Positions 7,868 to 15,975 of a DNA stretch of 64,000 bases are shown here, one piece after another. Both the position numbers and the translations under genes were made by a program. This DNA is from Mycolicibacterium rhodesiae JS60 (GTDB taxonomy: Bacteria > Actinomycetota > Actinomycetes > Mycobacteriales > Mycobacteriaceae), in NCBI GenBank assembly GCA_000230935.2, contig AGIQ01000001.1, positions 558,001 through 622,000 of the forward strand, written 5' to 3'. The notes under the pieces are model-generated. The model saw only the letters and a program-made list of their open reading frames with translations, did no database searches and was not told the origin of the DNA. How positions within the stretch are numbered: the stretch's first letter is position 1; the number at the start of each line of letters is the position of its first letter.

Positions 7868-8995
7868 ATGGTGAGGGATGCACTCAGGCGTTGGTGGCGG
7901 CAGTCGACCCATTACGAGTGGTTGAGTGGCTACCTCGCCGAGCGGGGCATGCGTGGAGCCACGCGTGCCCTGATGGCGTTCATCGCCGCCTCGCTGGTGG
8001 TGTGTCTACTGGGGTTGCTCGCCTCGAGCGATGGGCCGGTTGGCACCGTGCCCATCGTGATGACCTGGCTGGCGGTTGCGGGCGGGGTCGCCGGATCCGT
8101 CCTGTGGAGCCTGCGCTGGCCGACCCAGGGCCAGTCGGTGGCTTTTGCGCTGATCACGAACGTCTCGATCGCATTGGCTTGCCTGGCGTTTCCGCAGCCC
8201 CTGCCGGCGGTGGTCGGCTGCATCGCCTTCGCCACCATTGGGGCCTACGTCGCGTTCTTCCACAGCACGTGGCTCGTTCTCTACAACTTCGCGGTGGCGG
8301 CCGTGGTGGCCTCGATCGGTGCGGTCAGGATGGCGGCGGCCGGGCATCCCGTCCTTGCCGTCGTGGACTGGTGGCTCATCATCCAGGTCAATATCGCGCT
8401 ACCGCTGGCGATTCAGATCATGGTCCGTGCGCTAGGAACCGATCTGCTTCGCGCCGAACAGGACCCGCTGACCGGGCTGCTGAACAGAAGGACCTTCCAT
8501 CTCCAGACGTCCCGCCTGATCGAGACGGGCTGCGGTGCTGACGCCTATCTGGTGGTGGCGCTGATCGACCTGGACAAGTTCAAATCGGTCAACGACCGCT
8601 ACGGGCATGCGGCGGGCGACGAGGCGCTGGTGCATGTCGCCGAGGCGATCGCCGAGGCCGCTGGCGACAGGGCGGTCGTCGCGCGCAGCGGGGGAGAGGA
8701 ATTCCTGGTTGCCGCAATCTCGGCAAGCCCCGACGGCAGCGAGCTGGCGCAGCGGCTCTGTACCGCCATCGCCAAGTCACGGGCGGGGGTCACGGCCAGC
8801 GTCGGGACCACGTCGGTGCGCTTGCGGCATGCGGATTTCGACCACAAGCCGTTCGTCGATCGGCTGGTCGAGACGGCAGACTGGGCGATGTATCGTGCGA
8901 AACGCGCCGGCGGCAACGGCTTTCGGCACCAAGGTGCTGGTGCACTCGGCCGGCAGCGGCCGCAGCGCGGTGGTGACGTGAGCCAGACGGCCTAA
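7868..8995 (+). CDS. Membrane diguanylate cyclase (GGDEF domain)
   Basis: A 375-residue protein with five to six membrane helices in the first ~190 residues and a GGDEF domain from DPLTGLLNRR (199-208) to the end. The active site reads GGEEF at 275-279 and the substrate-binding DLDKFKSVND block is present, so it should make c-di-GMP from GTP at the membrane. The usual product-inhibition I-site (RxxD five residues before GGEEF) is absent: the corresponding positions read about GDRA. No EAL domain is fused. The stop overlaps the convergent TrpF-like gene by 4 bp. Confidence 0.92.
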   Translation: MVRDALRRWWRQSTHYEWLSGYLAERGMRGATRALMAFIAASLVVCLLGLLASSDGPVGTVPIVMTWLAVAGGVAGSVLWSLRWPTQGQSVAFALITNVSIALACLAFPQPLPAVVGCIAFATIGAYVAFFHSTWLVLYNFAVAAVVASIGAVRMAAAGHPVLAVVDWWLIIQVNIALPLAIQIMVRALGTDLLRAEQDPLTGLLNRRTFHLQTSRLIETGCGADAYLVVALIDLDKFKSVNDRYGHAAGDEALVHVAEAIAEAAGDRAVVARSGGEEFLVAAISASPDGSELAQRLCTAIAKSRAGVTASVGTTSVRLRHADFDHKPFVDRLVETADWAMYRAKRAGGNGFRHQGAGALGRQRPQRGGDVSQTA

Positions 8996-9636
8996 CTCTT
9001 GGCGTTGTCGATGAAGCGTTTCAGCTTGGTGTGGTCCTTGTAGCCGTCAGGCCCTTTGGTTCCCGAGTTCACGTCGACGCCGTAGGGACGTACTTCCCTG
9101 ATCGCGGTGGTGACGTTGTCCGGGGTCAGGCCGCCGGCGAGGATCACCGGGATCGGCAGTTGCTCGACGATCTGCCGGCTGATCGCCCAGTCGTGGGTTC
9201 GGCCGGTGCCGCCGACCTGGTCGTTGGAGGCGTCGAGGGTGTCGAGCACGAGCGCGTCGACTTTGGTGTATTGCCTTGCGGTGTCGATCGATTGGCCATC
9301 GACGACGTGAATTGCCTTGTAGGTCTTGAGCTGTGGCAGGCGCTCTTTGACGATGGCCGCCTGATCCGGCGAGGTGTCGCCGTGGAGCTGGATCGTGGTG
9401 ACGCCGATTGCGGCGGCGAGCGCAACGATATCGTCGGGATCATCGAGGTGGGTCACCAGAACCGACGACACCGACGGTGGCAGCGCGCGCACTATTGCGG
9501 TCGCGTCGGCGGGATCGAGGAAGTCGGCGGAGTTGTGCTTCTGGCCGACGAGGAAACCGAGCTCGTCTGCACCGTACCGGGCGGCCGCCAAGGCGTCGTC
9601 GAGCCGGCGGATCCCGCAGATCTTGACGTGGATCAC
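8992..9636 (-). CDS. TrpF-like (phosphoribosylanthranilate isomerase family) protein
   Basis: A 214-residue (beta/alpha)8 protein with clear TrpF landmarks: VKICGI with Cys7, IQLHGD, Asp at about 132 in LVLDTLD, GGTGRTHDW, ILAGGLTPDNV and GVDVNSG. The catalytic Cys and Asp of TrpF are therefore present. The loop that normally reads SPRYV is replaced by HNSADFL, and the GVDVSSGVE phosphate loop is altered to GVDVNSGTKG, suggesting a changed substrate. Mycobacteria normally use the dual-function PriA for this step, so this is probably not the tryptophan enzyme. GTG at 9634-9636 overlaps the upstream stop (GTGA). It is the last gene of a three-gene coupled operon. Confidence 0.82.
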   Translation of the reverse strand: MIHVKICGIRRLDDALAAARYGADELGFLVGQKHNSADFLDPADATAIVRALPPSVSSVLVTHLDDPDDIVALAAAIGVTTIQLHGDTSPDQAAIVKERLPQLKTYKAIHVVDGQSIDTARQYTKVDALVLDTLDASNDQVGGTGRTHDWAISRQIVEQLPIPVILAGGLTPDNVTTAIREVRPYGVDVNSGTKGPDGYKDHTKLKRFIDNAKS

Positions 9637-9986
9637 TGCAGGTGGTCGCCGGGAAATCCGCGGCATGGATGCACGTCGTAGACGAAAACGCCGGCAACGA
9701 CGCCCGGATCGGCGTCCATGATCGCCGCGGTTTCTTCGACAGGGCAGTCGAACACGCCGATGCCGCACACGTCCGAGTCGTCAGCCACCGGCAGCACCAC
9801 CGCCAGGACTCCGTCGTCGCGAAGGCCGAAGTTCCGCCGCCCGTGTTCCCAGATGATCTGCGCAGCTTCAGGGCTGCCGTAGTTCGGTCCGGCCTTCAGC
9901 ACGACCGCGCTGTACGCCTTGGCGCGCGGTAGCAGTTCTTTCATCTCGTCGTCGGTGAATCGCTTCATCGCTGTAGTCAACCTCAT
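9633..9986 (-). CDS. YciI-like dimeric alpha-beta barrel protein
   Basis: A 117-residue protein whose C-terminal half resembles YCII-related proteins: a strand around DDSDVCGIGVFDCPVEE, then ADPGVVAGVFVYDVHPCRGFPGD, where family members typically read 'ADPxxxAGxxxxEVHPW'. No signal peptide or membrane segment is seen. Members of this fold are small enzymes or binding proteins with varied roles. ATG at 9984-9986 overlaps the stop of the upstream hydrolase (ATGA), and the stop overlaps the start of the TrpF-like gene. A second ATG at 9968 is possible. The tight coupling suggests that the three proteins serve one pathway. Confidence 0.68.
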   Translation of the reverse strand: MRLTTAMKRFTDDEMKELLPRAKAYSAVVLKAGPNYGSPEAAQIIWEHGRRNFGLRDDGVLAVVLPVADDSDVCGIGVFDCPVEETAAIMDADPGVVAGVFVYDVHPCRGFPGDHLQ

Positions 9987-10843
9987 CGAGCCAACGCGTC
10001 GAAGATCTCCCGCCAGTGCAGGTGCGCCATGAAGTGGCCGCCGGGACGGGTGGTCAGCGTGGCGTCCGGGATCCGGCGGGCCAGCTCGGTGGGCCAGCTC
10101 GGGTCGAGGAAGTGATCGTCTGCTCCTCCCCAAACATCCACTGGCACAGTGATTTCCTCGGGCGTGAAACCCCACGGCTGCATCGCGGCGAGGTAGTCCT
10201 CGATATGGCCTTCGGGGTGCCGCAACGCTTCGGCGGATGTTTGCGCGAACGTCGGGGACCGTTCGGTGCGAACGACCGCGCCGTCGGCCGGGGGAAGATC
10301 ACCGGCGGCCAGCCGGGTGAATAGTCTGGGCGTCAGGCGCGCGGTGATACCCATGAATCCCAGACATTGCCGCGACAACCACGGCACCCGCTGTGACAGT
10401 CGGATGAAAGTCCGGTCCACCGGCGGCATCTGAGCGAAGTGTCCCGGCTCGGTCAGCGGCAGCCCCCCGGCGATGACCGCCACTCGCGTCACCGAGGACC
10501 GCAGCCCGTGGCCGAGGGCGAGCGCGTACTGGCCACCCATCGACCATCCCATCGCGCCGAACGCGTCGAAGCCGAGTTGGTCGCGCAGCTCGGTGATGTC
10601 GTCGGACCAGTCCGCAACGCTGCGCCCGGGTTTCGGGTCGGATAGCCCGATCCCCGGACGGTCGACGGAAATCAGTCGAATACCGGTCTGTTGTGCGGTC
10701 GATGCGCCGGCCGCGATGTCGAGGCGGCACGACAGTCCGCCGTGCGCGTAGACGACGGGCAGGCCATCTGGTGCGCCGTACTCGGCATAGCCGAGCGTCC
10801 GTCCGTCCCGCAGGCGGATCGTCCGATCACGGACAGCGTGCAT
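9983..10843 (-). CDS. Alpha/beta hydrolase
   Basis: A 286-residue alpha/beta hydrolase with the oxyanion-side HGG motif (YAHGGLSCRLD), a nucleophile elbow GWSMGGQ, an acidic residue in GGADDHF and a C-terminal His in RPGGHF. These complete a Ser-Asp-His triad. The start at 10843 is preferred because AAGGAG lies 6 nt upstream; a longer reading from 10900 would overlap the divergent VOC gene. It is the first gene of a coupled operon with the YciI-like and TrpF-like genes. The substrate is unknown; an ester or lactone is likely for this family. Confidence 0.88.
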   Translation of the reverse strand: MHAVRDRTIRLRDGRTLGYAEYGAPDGLPVVYAHGGLSCRLDIAAGASTAQQTGIRLISVDRPGIGLSDPKPGRSVADWSDDITELRDQLGFDAFGAMGWSMGGQYALALGHGLRSSVTRVAVIAGGLPLTEPGHFAQMPPVDRTFIRLSQRVPWLSRQCLGFMGITARLTPRLFTRLAAGDLPPADGAVVRTERSPTFAQTSAEALRHPEGHIEDYLAAMQPWGFTPEEITVPVDVWGGADDHFLDPSWPTELARRIPDATLTTRPGGHFMAHLHWREIFDALAR

Positions 10844-10898
10844 GCGCGGCTCCTTGGACTTCGGCGTTGTGTAGCACGTTCCGGGGTAGACGTGTGTC

Positions 10899-11285
10899 AT
10901 GTCTGAAGAAAATGCGAACCTGGTCAGCGTCCGCTACGTGGTGGACGACGTCCAAACCGCGATCGACTTCTACACCGGGCATCTCGGCTTCGTGTTGAGG
11001 TCAGCCCACCTCCCCGCCTTCGCCGACGTCACGCGCGGCTCACTGAGGTTACTGCTTTCGGGCCCGCAGAGTTCTGGTGCCCGCGCCACCCCGCCGGACG
11101 TCGGCTCGCCGGGAAGGAATCGCATCCACCTGATCGTCGACGATCTCGAGGCCGAGGTCGAACGTCTGCGCACTGCCGGGGTGGTGCTGCGCAGCGAGAT
11201 GGTCAGCGGCCCTGGCGGACGTCAGGTGCTGATCGCCGATCCGGCGGGAAACCTCGTCGAACTGTTCACCCCGGCAGCGCCCTGA
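10899..11285 (+). CDS. VOC (glyoxalase/bleomycin resistance) superfamily protein
   Basis: A 128-residue protein with the paired beta-alpha-beta-beta-beta modules of the VOC fold: VRYVVDDVQTAIDFYTGHLGF at the N-terminus and 'IHLIVDDLEAEVERLRTAGV' then 'VLIADPAGNLVELF' in the second half. The terminal Glu of GNLVELF is a usual metal ligand. Members include glyoxalases, extradiol dioxygenases and resistance proteins; the substrate cannot be inferred. It is divergent from the hydrolase operon with about 55 bp between starts, so a shared promoter region is likely. Confidence 0.85.
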   Translation: MSEENANLVSVRYVVDDVQTAIDFYTGHLGFVLRSAHLPAFADVTRGSLRLLLSGPQSSGARATPPDVGSPGRNRIHLIVDDLEAEVERLRTAGVVLRSEMVSGPGGRQVLIADPAGNLVELFTPAAP

Positions 11286-11299
11286 ACTGCGGAAATAAG

Positions 11300-11372
11300 T
11301 GCCCCCGGCAGGATTCGAACCTGCGACACCGGCTTTAGGAGAGCCGTGCTCTATCCCCTGAGCTACGGGGGC
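11300..11372 (-). tRNA. tRNA-Arg (CCT anticodon)
   Basis: Read on the minus strand, a 73-nt cloverleaf can be folded. The acceptor arms are GCCCCCG (11372-11366) and CGGGGGC (11307-11301) with discriminator A at 11300. A D-arm contains AGCTCAGGGGATAGAGC, the anticodon stem CGGCT/AGCCG encloses loop CTCCTAA with anticodon CCT, and the T-arm carries GGTTCGAATCC. CCA is not encoded. This tRNA reads AGG codons, which are rare in this genome type. Confidence 0.97.
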
Positions 11373-11400
11373 GCACCGGCTGGCAGCTTACCGCCTAGTC

Positions 11401-12234
11401 TCAGCGCAACTCGGCGATGACCTTCGCGAAGTACTCCGCGTGATAGTCCTGCACGGTGAAGTAGCTGATCCCGTAGTCGTCGCGGCGGGCCCGCAAGGTG
11501 TCCGCGATATCGCGCGGGGTACCGGAGAGCACGGTCGGCAGGGCCAGCAGCTGCTCCTCGGTGGCGTCGGCTGCGTATCCGCGGGTCAGCGCGAGGTCGG
11601 GGATGCCCGAGGAATCGGTGGGCACTCCGGTGATCGCGATGTTGAGTTCCAGGTCGGCAAATCGCTCGCCGGCGGCAGCCCGGACGAAGTCGATCCGCTC
11701 GGCCAACGGATCGTGCCCGGGATATTCGGGCACCCCGCCGCCGGTGAGCCCGATGATGTCGGCGTGTTGGGCCGCGATCCGCAGCACCCGATCGCCGTTG
11801 CCCGCGATCAGGATCGGGATCGACGGTGCGGTCTGCTTGAGATAGGTGGTGGTGTGCCGCAGGTGGTCGACCCGCTCACCGGCGCTCGGGTACGGCATCT
11901 CCGCGGCCTCGAACTCCTCGCGCACATACCCGGTGCCCAGCCCGAGATCGAGCCGTCCCTCACTCAGGATGTCGACGGCGATGGCGTCGCGCGCCAGGAT
12001 CGCGGGCTTGTAGAACGCGGCGTTGATCACGAAGGTGCCCACGCGCATCGTCTTGGAATACTCCGCTGCGGCCACCATGGTGGGAAACGGCGCGGGGATG
12101 CCGAACCGGCCGAGGTGGTCCGGAACATGCAGGACGTCGAAACCCAAATCCTCGAACCGTCGCACCGTATCGCGCAGCTTCTGCGCCGACTTGACCGATC
12201 GCACGCCGATGCCGAAGCGAAAATCTTTCACCAT
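11401..12234 (-). CDS. LLM-class F420-dependent oxidoreductase
   Basis: A 277-residue luciferase-like (LLM) TIM-barrel protein with FEDLGFDVLHVPDHLGRFG, then 'RVGTFVINAAFYKPAILARDAIAVDILSEGRLDLGLGTGY', the classic LLM block for F420- or FMN-binding members, and 'PILIAGNGDRVLRIAAQHADIIGL'. The pattern fits the mycobacterial F420-dependent subgroup often annotated as TIGR03621. The cofactor is inferred from family and host, since mycobacteria make F420. The gene stands alone between the tRNA and the divergent carboxylate-amine ligase. Confidence 0.87.
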   Translation of the reverse strand: MVKDFRFGIGVRSVKSAQKLRDTVRRFEDLGFDVLHVPDHLGRFGIPAPFPTMVAAAEYSKTMRVGTFVINAAFYKPAILARDAIAVDILSEGRLDLGLGTGYVREEFEAAEMPYPSAGERVDHLRHTTTYLKQTAPSIPILIAGNGDRVLRIAAQHADIIGLTGGGVPEYPGHDPLAERIDFVRAAAGERFADLELNIAITGVPTDSSGIPDLALTRGYAADATEEQLLALPTVLSGTPRDIADTLRARRDDYGISYFTVQDYHAEYFAKVIAELR

Positions 12235-12330
12235 CTCGGCATGCTAAGACCGCTGCGCGCGCGATCGACAGCGTCGGTCTCGCTACGTGGCACGGTTTGA
12301 CGCGCCCTCGACGCGGGGATTCCGTGGATT

Positions 12331-13431
12331 GTGAACGTGCCCAGTGTCGGCGTGGAAGAAGAGTTCCTCCTCATCGATCCCGACACCGGTGAGCCGGTCG
12401 CCTGCAACGCCGACGTGGCCAAGCGAGCGGCTCACCGCGGAGTCGACCTGCAACTCGAGCTGACCACCTGCCAAGTCGAGATCGCGACGGAGGTGGCGCA
12501 GACGAGTTCGCAACTGCGCCAACAGATCACCCGGTTGAGGCGAATCGCGGCGGATGCCGCGCAGGAGGCGGGGGCGCAACTTCTGGCTGTCGGCCTGCCA
12601 CCCACGGTGCCGCACAGCTTCCCGATCACCGACACCGAGCGCTACCGCGATATCGGCGAGCACTTCGGCATGATCGCCCACGAGCAGGGCATCTGCGGAT
12701 GCCACGTCCACGTCGAGGTGCCCGACCGCGACGCGGCCATCGCGGTGAGCAACCGGCTGCGGCCTCAGCTGCCGCTGCTGCTCGCGCTCACCGCCAACTC
12801 GGCGATCTATCGCAACGCCGACAGCGGCCATGCCAGCTGGCGCAGCGTGCTGTGGGGCCGCTGGCCCAGCGCCGGGCCGCCACCACATTTCGAGTCCGCC
12901 GAACACTACGACGCGATCGTGGCGATGCTGCTCGACGCTGGGGCCATGCTCGACGACGGCATGGTCTATTGGGATGTCCGCCCGTCCACAAAGTTCCCGA
13001 CCGTGGAGGTCAGGGTTTCCGACGTGCCGGCCACCGTCGCCGAAACCGTTCTGCTGGCCACCCTGGCCCGTGCCGCGGTGATGACCGCCCTGGCCGCCGA
13101 ACGCGCCGGGGCACCGTCACCCCGCGTCGACGACCACATCGTGCGTGCCGCCTACTGGAAGGCCGCCCACGACGGATTGGACGGCCAGGCCATCGATGTC
13201 ACCGGGGGCGGGGTGAGTGCGCCGGCGTCGGTCGTGCTGGGCAGCTGGCTGCAGCTGTTGGCGCCCGCGCTCGAGGAACTCGGCGACGTCGAGTGGGTCC
13301 ACGCGGAGCTGGACCGGCTGCTGACGGAGGGCAACGGCGCGATGCGCCAGCGGGCGGCGTGGCGTGAGCGCAACGAGATCGGCGACGTGCTCGCCGTCGC
13401 CGCGGAAGCGACGCTCAGCGCAGCGTGGTGA
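12331..13431 (+). CDS. Carboxylate-amine ligase, YbdK / glutamate-cysteine ligase 2 family
   Basis: A 366-residue protein with the N-terminal family hallmark PSVGVEEEFLLIDPDTG, a central GCHVHVEVPDRDAAI segment (His-x-His in the active site), and YWDVRPSTKFPTVEVRVSD. These match the GCS2/YbdK fold, which joins a gamma-carboxylate to an amine using ATP. Weak gamma-glutamyl-cysteine ligase activity is known for E. coli YbdK, and the true substrate of the mycobacterial paralogues is unclear. It reads from a GTG, and another GTG two codons on could also serve. The 3' end overlaps the convergent dehydrogenase-like gene by 17 bp. Confidence 0.87.
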   Translation: MNVPSVGVEEEFLLIDPDTGEPVACNADVAKRAAHRGVDLQLELTTCQVEIATEVAQTSSQLRQQITRLRRIAADAAQEAGAQLLAVGLPPTVPHSFPITDTERYRDIGEHFGMIAHEQGICGCHVHVEVPDRDAAIAVSNRLRPQLPLLLALTANSAIYRNADSGHASWRSVLWGRWPSAGPPPHFESAEHYDAIVAMLLDAGAMLDDGMVYWDVRPSTKFPTVEVRVSDVPATVAETVLLATLARAAVMTALAAERAGAPSPRVDDHIVRAAYWKAAHDGLDGQAIDVTGGGVSAPASVVLGSWLQLLAPALEELGDVEWVHAELDRLLTEGNGAMRQRAAWRERNEIGDVLAVAAEATLSAAW

Positions 13432-14782
13432 ATCCCTTGGTGCGCATGAGGAAGTCGGCGAGGAACCCGTCGTGTGGCAGGCCGGGCGCCGTGAAGTAGG
13501 TGGGCACCGGTCCGCAGTACACATTGGCGATCGTCGGCTCGTCGAGGAGATCGTCGACAAGACCGTCATCCTCGGTGAACGCACTGATGACAAGCGAATG
13601 ACGAAGCGGCACAATGCCATCTGCGCGCTGCCAGGCAGCCACCCACACGCATGGAAACGCCAGCTCGGTGTTGAGCTTCTCGGTGGCCAATCCCGCGAGC
13701 AGATGCACCGCCGGCCGCAGGGCCGCACGCCCGTCGCCGAGGTCGGCGACGATCTGGTCTGCGCCCAGTAGCGCGGTCGTTCCGGTGGCACGGGCGGCGA
13801 CGAAAGTGGCCAACGCCCGCGCGGATTCGATGGATTGCGTGGGCAGGACCGCCCGTTCGTCGTCGGGCGGCAGCACCTCGATGGAGCTGAGCCGCTCGGC
13901 GATCGCGTGGGCCAGCGGCGCGGCGTCACCCTCGATCAGCACGGCGGTGGTGTTGACGCAGGCCATCCCACCCAGTCGGGCAACGGAATCCACGATCACG
14001 TCGAGGTGATCTCGCCAGTCCTGCTCCGCGGTGATCAGAATCTTGGTGCGCCCGGGTCCGTTGACGAACACCGTGGGGTCGCCGCCGTACTTGGCCACAA
14101 CATCGCTGCCGCCGTACACCAGGGCCAGGTCGGCCGACGTGACGATCTCGTCCGCCCCGGCGTGGTCGGTGGGCAGGTAAGCCACATCGTGGTCGCGAAA
14201 ACCTGCTTCCCGCAACGCGGAAGCCAGCCGGTGCGCAGTGAACGGTTCGCGCCGCGAGGGCCGCACCGCCACCCGATAGCCCAGGGCCAGCGCCTGCGGC
14301 CACAGCCCGTGCACACCGGGAGCATTACCAGAGCCGTGCACCCCGAACACGTCACCGCGTCGCGACCAGATCGCGGTCGCGTGCCCGGGCCGCACCGCTC
14401 GCCAGTCCGGCACCGCGCCGATCGGCCGGGCCGGTTGGGCCGCGTCGAACGCGGCGACGACGGCCTCGCTCACCTCGCGTGCCTGCACCCGGGTGACGGC
14501 GACCGGCAGCCCCGAAACCCGGCTCGCGAGTTGAACATACGACTCGAAATCCAGGCCGGCGGCCTCGGAGGTGGCGAACACCGCGCCCGCCTTGCGTAGC
14601 GCGGCCTGTCGCTGATCGGCGGGCAGCGGCTTGGTCTTGCGCTGCGCCGCCATGGCCCGCGCGATGTACAGCGGTGGGGCGATGCTCAGCTCGGCAACTC
14701 CCGTGCCTGCGGTGTCTGTGACGACTTCGCTTTTGCGGGAACGATATTCACCGCTCGGTCCCAGGACGGGCAGGTCGATCAC
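13415..14782 (-). CDS. Acyl/aryl-CoA or acyl-enzyme reductase, LuxC/GriC-like aldehyde dehydrogenase fold
   Basis: A 455-residue aldehyde-dehydrogenase-superfamily protein. It has an NAD(P)-binding region with GVHGSGNAPGVHGLWPQALALGYRVAVRPSRRE and a candidate catalytic Cys in LGGMACVNTTA. It starts 2 bp after a LuxE-like adenylating protein, the arrangement seen in the LuxEC fatty-acid reductase and in the Streptomyces GriC/GriD aryl-carboxylate reductase. The expected role is to reduce an acyl group activated by the partner to an aldehyde. The actual substrate is unknown. A plain aldehyde dehydrogenase acting in the oxidative direction cannot be excluded. Confidence 0.78.
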   Translation of the reverse strand: MIDLPVLGPSGEYRSRKSEVVTDTAGTGVAELSIAPPLYIARAMAAQRKTKPLPADQRQAALRKAGAVFATSEAAGLDFESYVQLASRVSGLPVAVTRVQAREVSEAVVAAFDAAQPARPIGAVPDWRAVRPGHATAIWSRRGDVFGVHGSGNAPGVHGLWPQALALGYRVAVRPSRREPFTAHRLASALREAGFRDHDVAYLPTDHAGADEIVTSADLALVYGGSDVVAKYGGDPTVFVNGPGRTKILITAEQDWRDHLDVIVDSVARLGGMACVNTTAVLIEGDAAPLAHAIAERLSSIEVLPPDDERAVLPTQSIESARALATFVAARATGTTALLGADQIVADLGDGRAALRPAVHLLAGLATEKLNTELAFPCVWVAAWQRADGIVPLRHSLVISAFTEDDGLVDDLLDEPTIANVYCGPVPTYFTAPGLPHDGFLADFLMRTKGFTTLR

Positions 14783-14784
14783 GA

Positions 14785-15873
14785 TCAGTACACACCCTCG
14801 ATCACCGGCTCGCCATCGAGCACGGCGACCGGGGCGACCTCGGCGACCGAATCGCCGACCTGGCCGTCAGGGCCGGGCAGGCGGATCGCACTGTCGCGTT
14901 CGAGATTGTTGGGAATGAACATGCCCTTGCTGATGTGGTTCATCACCACCTGGCCGCGTTCGCCATACCCGACCTGCTCGCCGGTATCCGGGTCGATCAC
15001 CCAGAAGCAGACGTAGGGGCTGCGCGGGTCGAACACGAATCCCTCACCCGCGATTCGCGTTTGGGCCTGCGACAGGATCATCGTGCTGCCGAACACCATC
15101 GCGATGGTCGTGGCCGGGAAGACGTCGCGCAACACGTCGAGGGTGTCGGGATCGACGTGCGCGCCGCTGAGCAGAATGAACCGGACCTTGTCACCGACCA
15201 GCTGCGCGAGCGTGTCGTTGCGGGCGATCGCATCCAGCAGTGGGGGCGTCGTGTGCAGATTCGCGACGTCCTGGCTGCGCAGAACGCATTCCGCCTGGTC
15301 CAGGATGTGACTCAGATAGGCCGACATCTCGCCCGCGGCCCCGCGGGCGACCAGCTTCTTGACCCATCGTGGATCGAGATCGATCAGATGACAGATCGAA
15401 CCCAGCCGGCCCGACACCACCCGGGAGAAGTGGCCGACACCGTGCGGGCCGCTCGGCATCATGCACAGCAAGCCGCGCCCGCCGACGAATCCCGCGCGCG
15501 CGAAGTCGTCGGTCTGCCAATCGGCGACCTGGGCGACCCAGTCCGGTAGTTGGGCCGTCCGCTTGGGTGCGCCGGTGGTCCCGCCGGATTCGAAGATCAT
15601 CGGGATCGGCGCGGGTGATCCGTAGCCGCGCGGTATGAGGTCCTCGGCCGGGATGTCGCGCAATTGGTTGACGAAGTTCGGGAATCGGCGGAGGTCGGCG
15701 AACGTGCGGATATCGGTCAGCGGATCGAAGTCCAGGTCCCCGGCCGTGCGCAGCCAGTACGGCGAGCCGGTTTCGGCCCCGAAATGCCAGGCCATCGCCG
15801 CTCGCAGGTAGGCATCGGGCTCCGGTGGCGTCTCGCGCGGCAGATCCAGCAGGGAGAAGTCGACGTCGGCCAC
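14785..15873 (-). CDS. LuxE/GriD-like acyl-activating protein (AMP-forming)
   Basis: About 362 residues of the acyl-protein synthetase / phenylacetate-CoA-ligase-like group. It has an ATP-binding loop in MIFESGGTTGAPKR and a later MVFGSTMIL block, and it ends with GDSVAEVAPVAV. Length fits LuxE (about 370). It probably adenylates a carboxylic acid and hands it to the reductase encoded immediately downstream. The start is uncertain: GTG at 15871-15873 has AGGA 9 nt upstream and leaves about 100 bp for a divergent promoter. An in-frame ATG at 15966 would leave almost none. Confidence 0.77.
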   Translation of the reverse strand: MADVDFSLLDLPRETPPEPDAYLRAAMAWHFGAETGSPYWLRTAGDLDFDPLTDIRTFADLRRFPNFVNQLRDIPAEDLIPRGYGSPAPIPMIFESGGTTGAPKRTAQLPDWVAQVADWQTDDFARAGFVGGRGLLCMMPSGPHGVGHFSRVVSGRLGSICHLIDLDPRWVKKLVARGAAGEMSAYLSHILDQAECVLRSQDVANLHTTPPLLDAIARNDTLAQLVGDKVRFILLSGAHVDPDTLDVLRDVFPATTIAMVFGSTMILSQAQTRIAGEGFVFDPRSPYVCFWVIDPDTGEQVGYGERGQVVMNHISKGMFIPNNLERDSAIRLPGPDGQVGDSVAEVAPVAVLDGEPVIEGVY

Positions 15874-15975
15874 AAAGGGAAATCCTGGAGCAGCGTGCCG
15901 GAATGCGATACCAGGCGCGGCTGTCGTTAACCGAGAAGTCCGCAGGAGTTTGCATCCGGTATCCATGCTGATGTG

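Noticed and set aside
11300-11372. tRNA-Arg as an integration site
   Set aside because: No integrase or repeated 3' tRNA fragment lies nearby; the neighbours are ordinary chromosomal genes.
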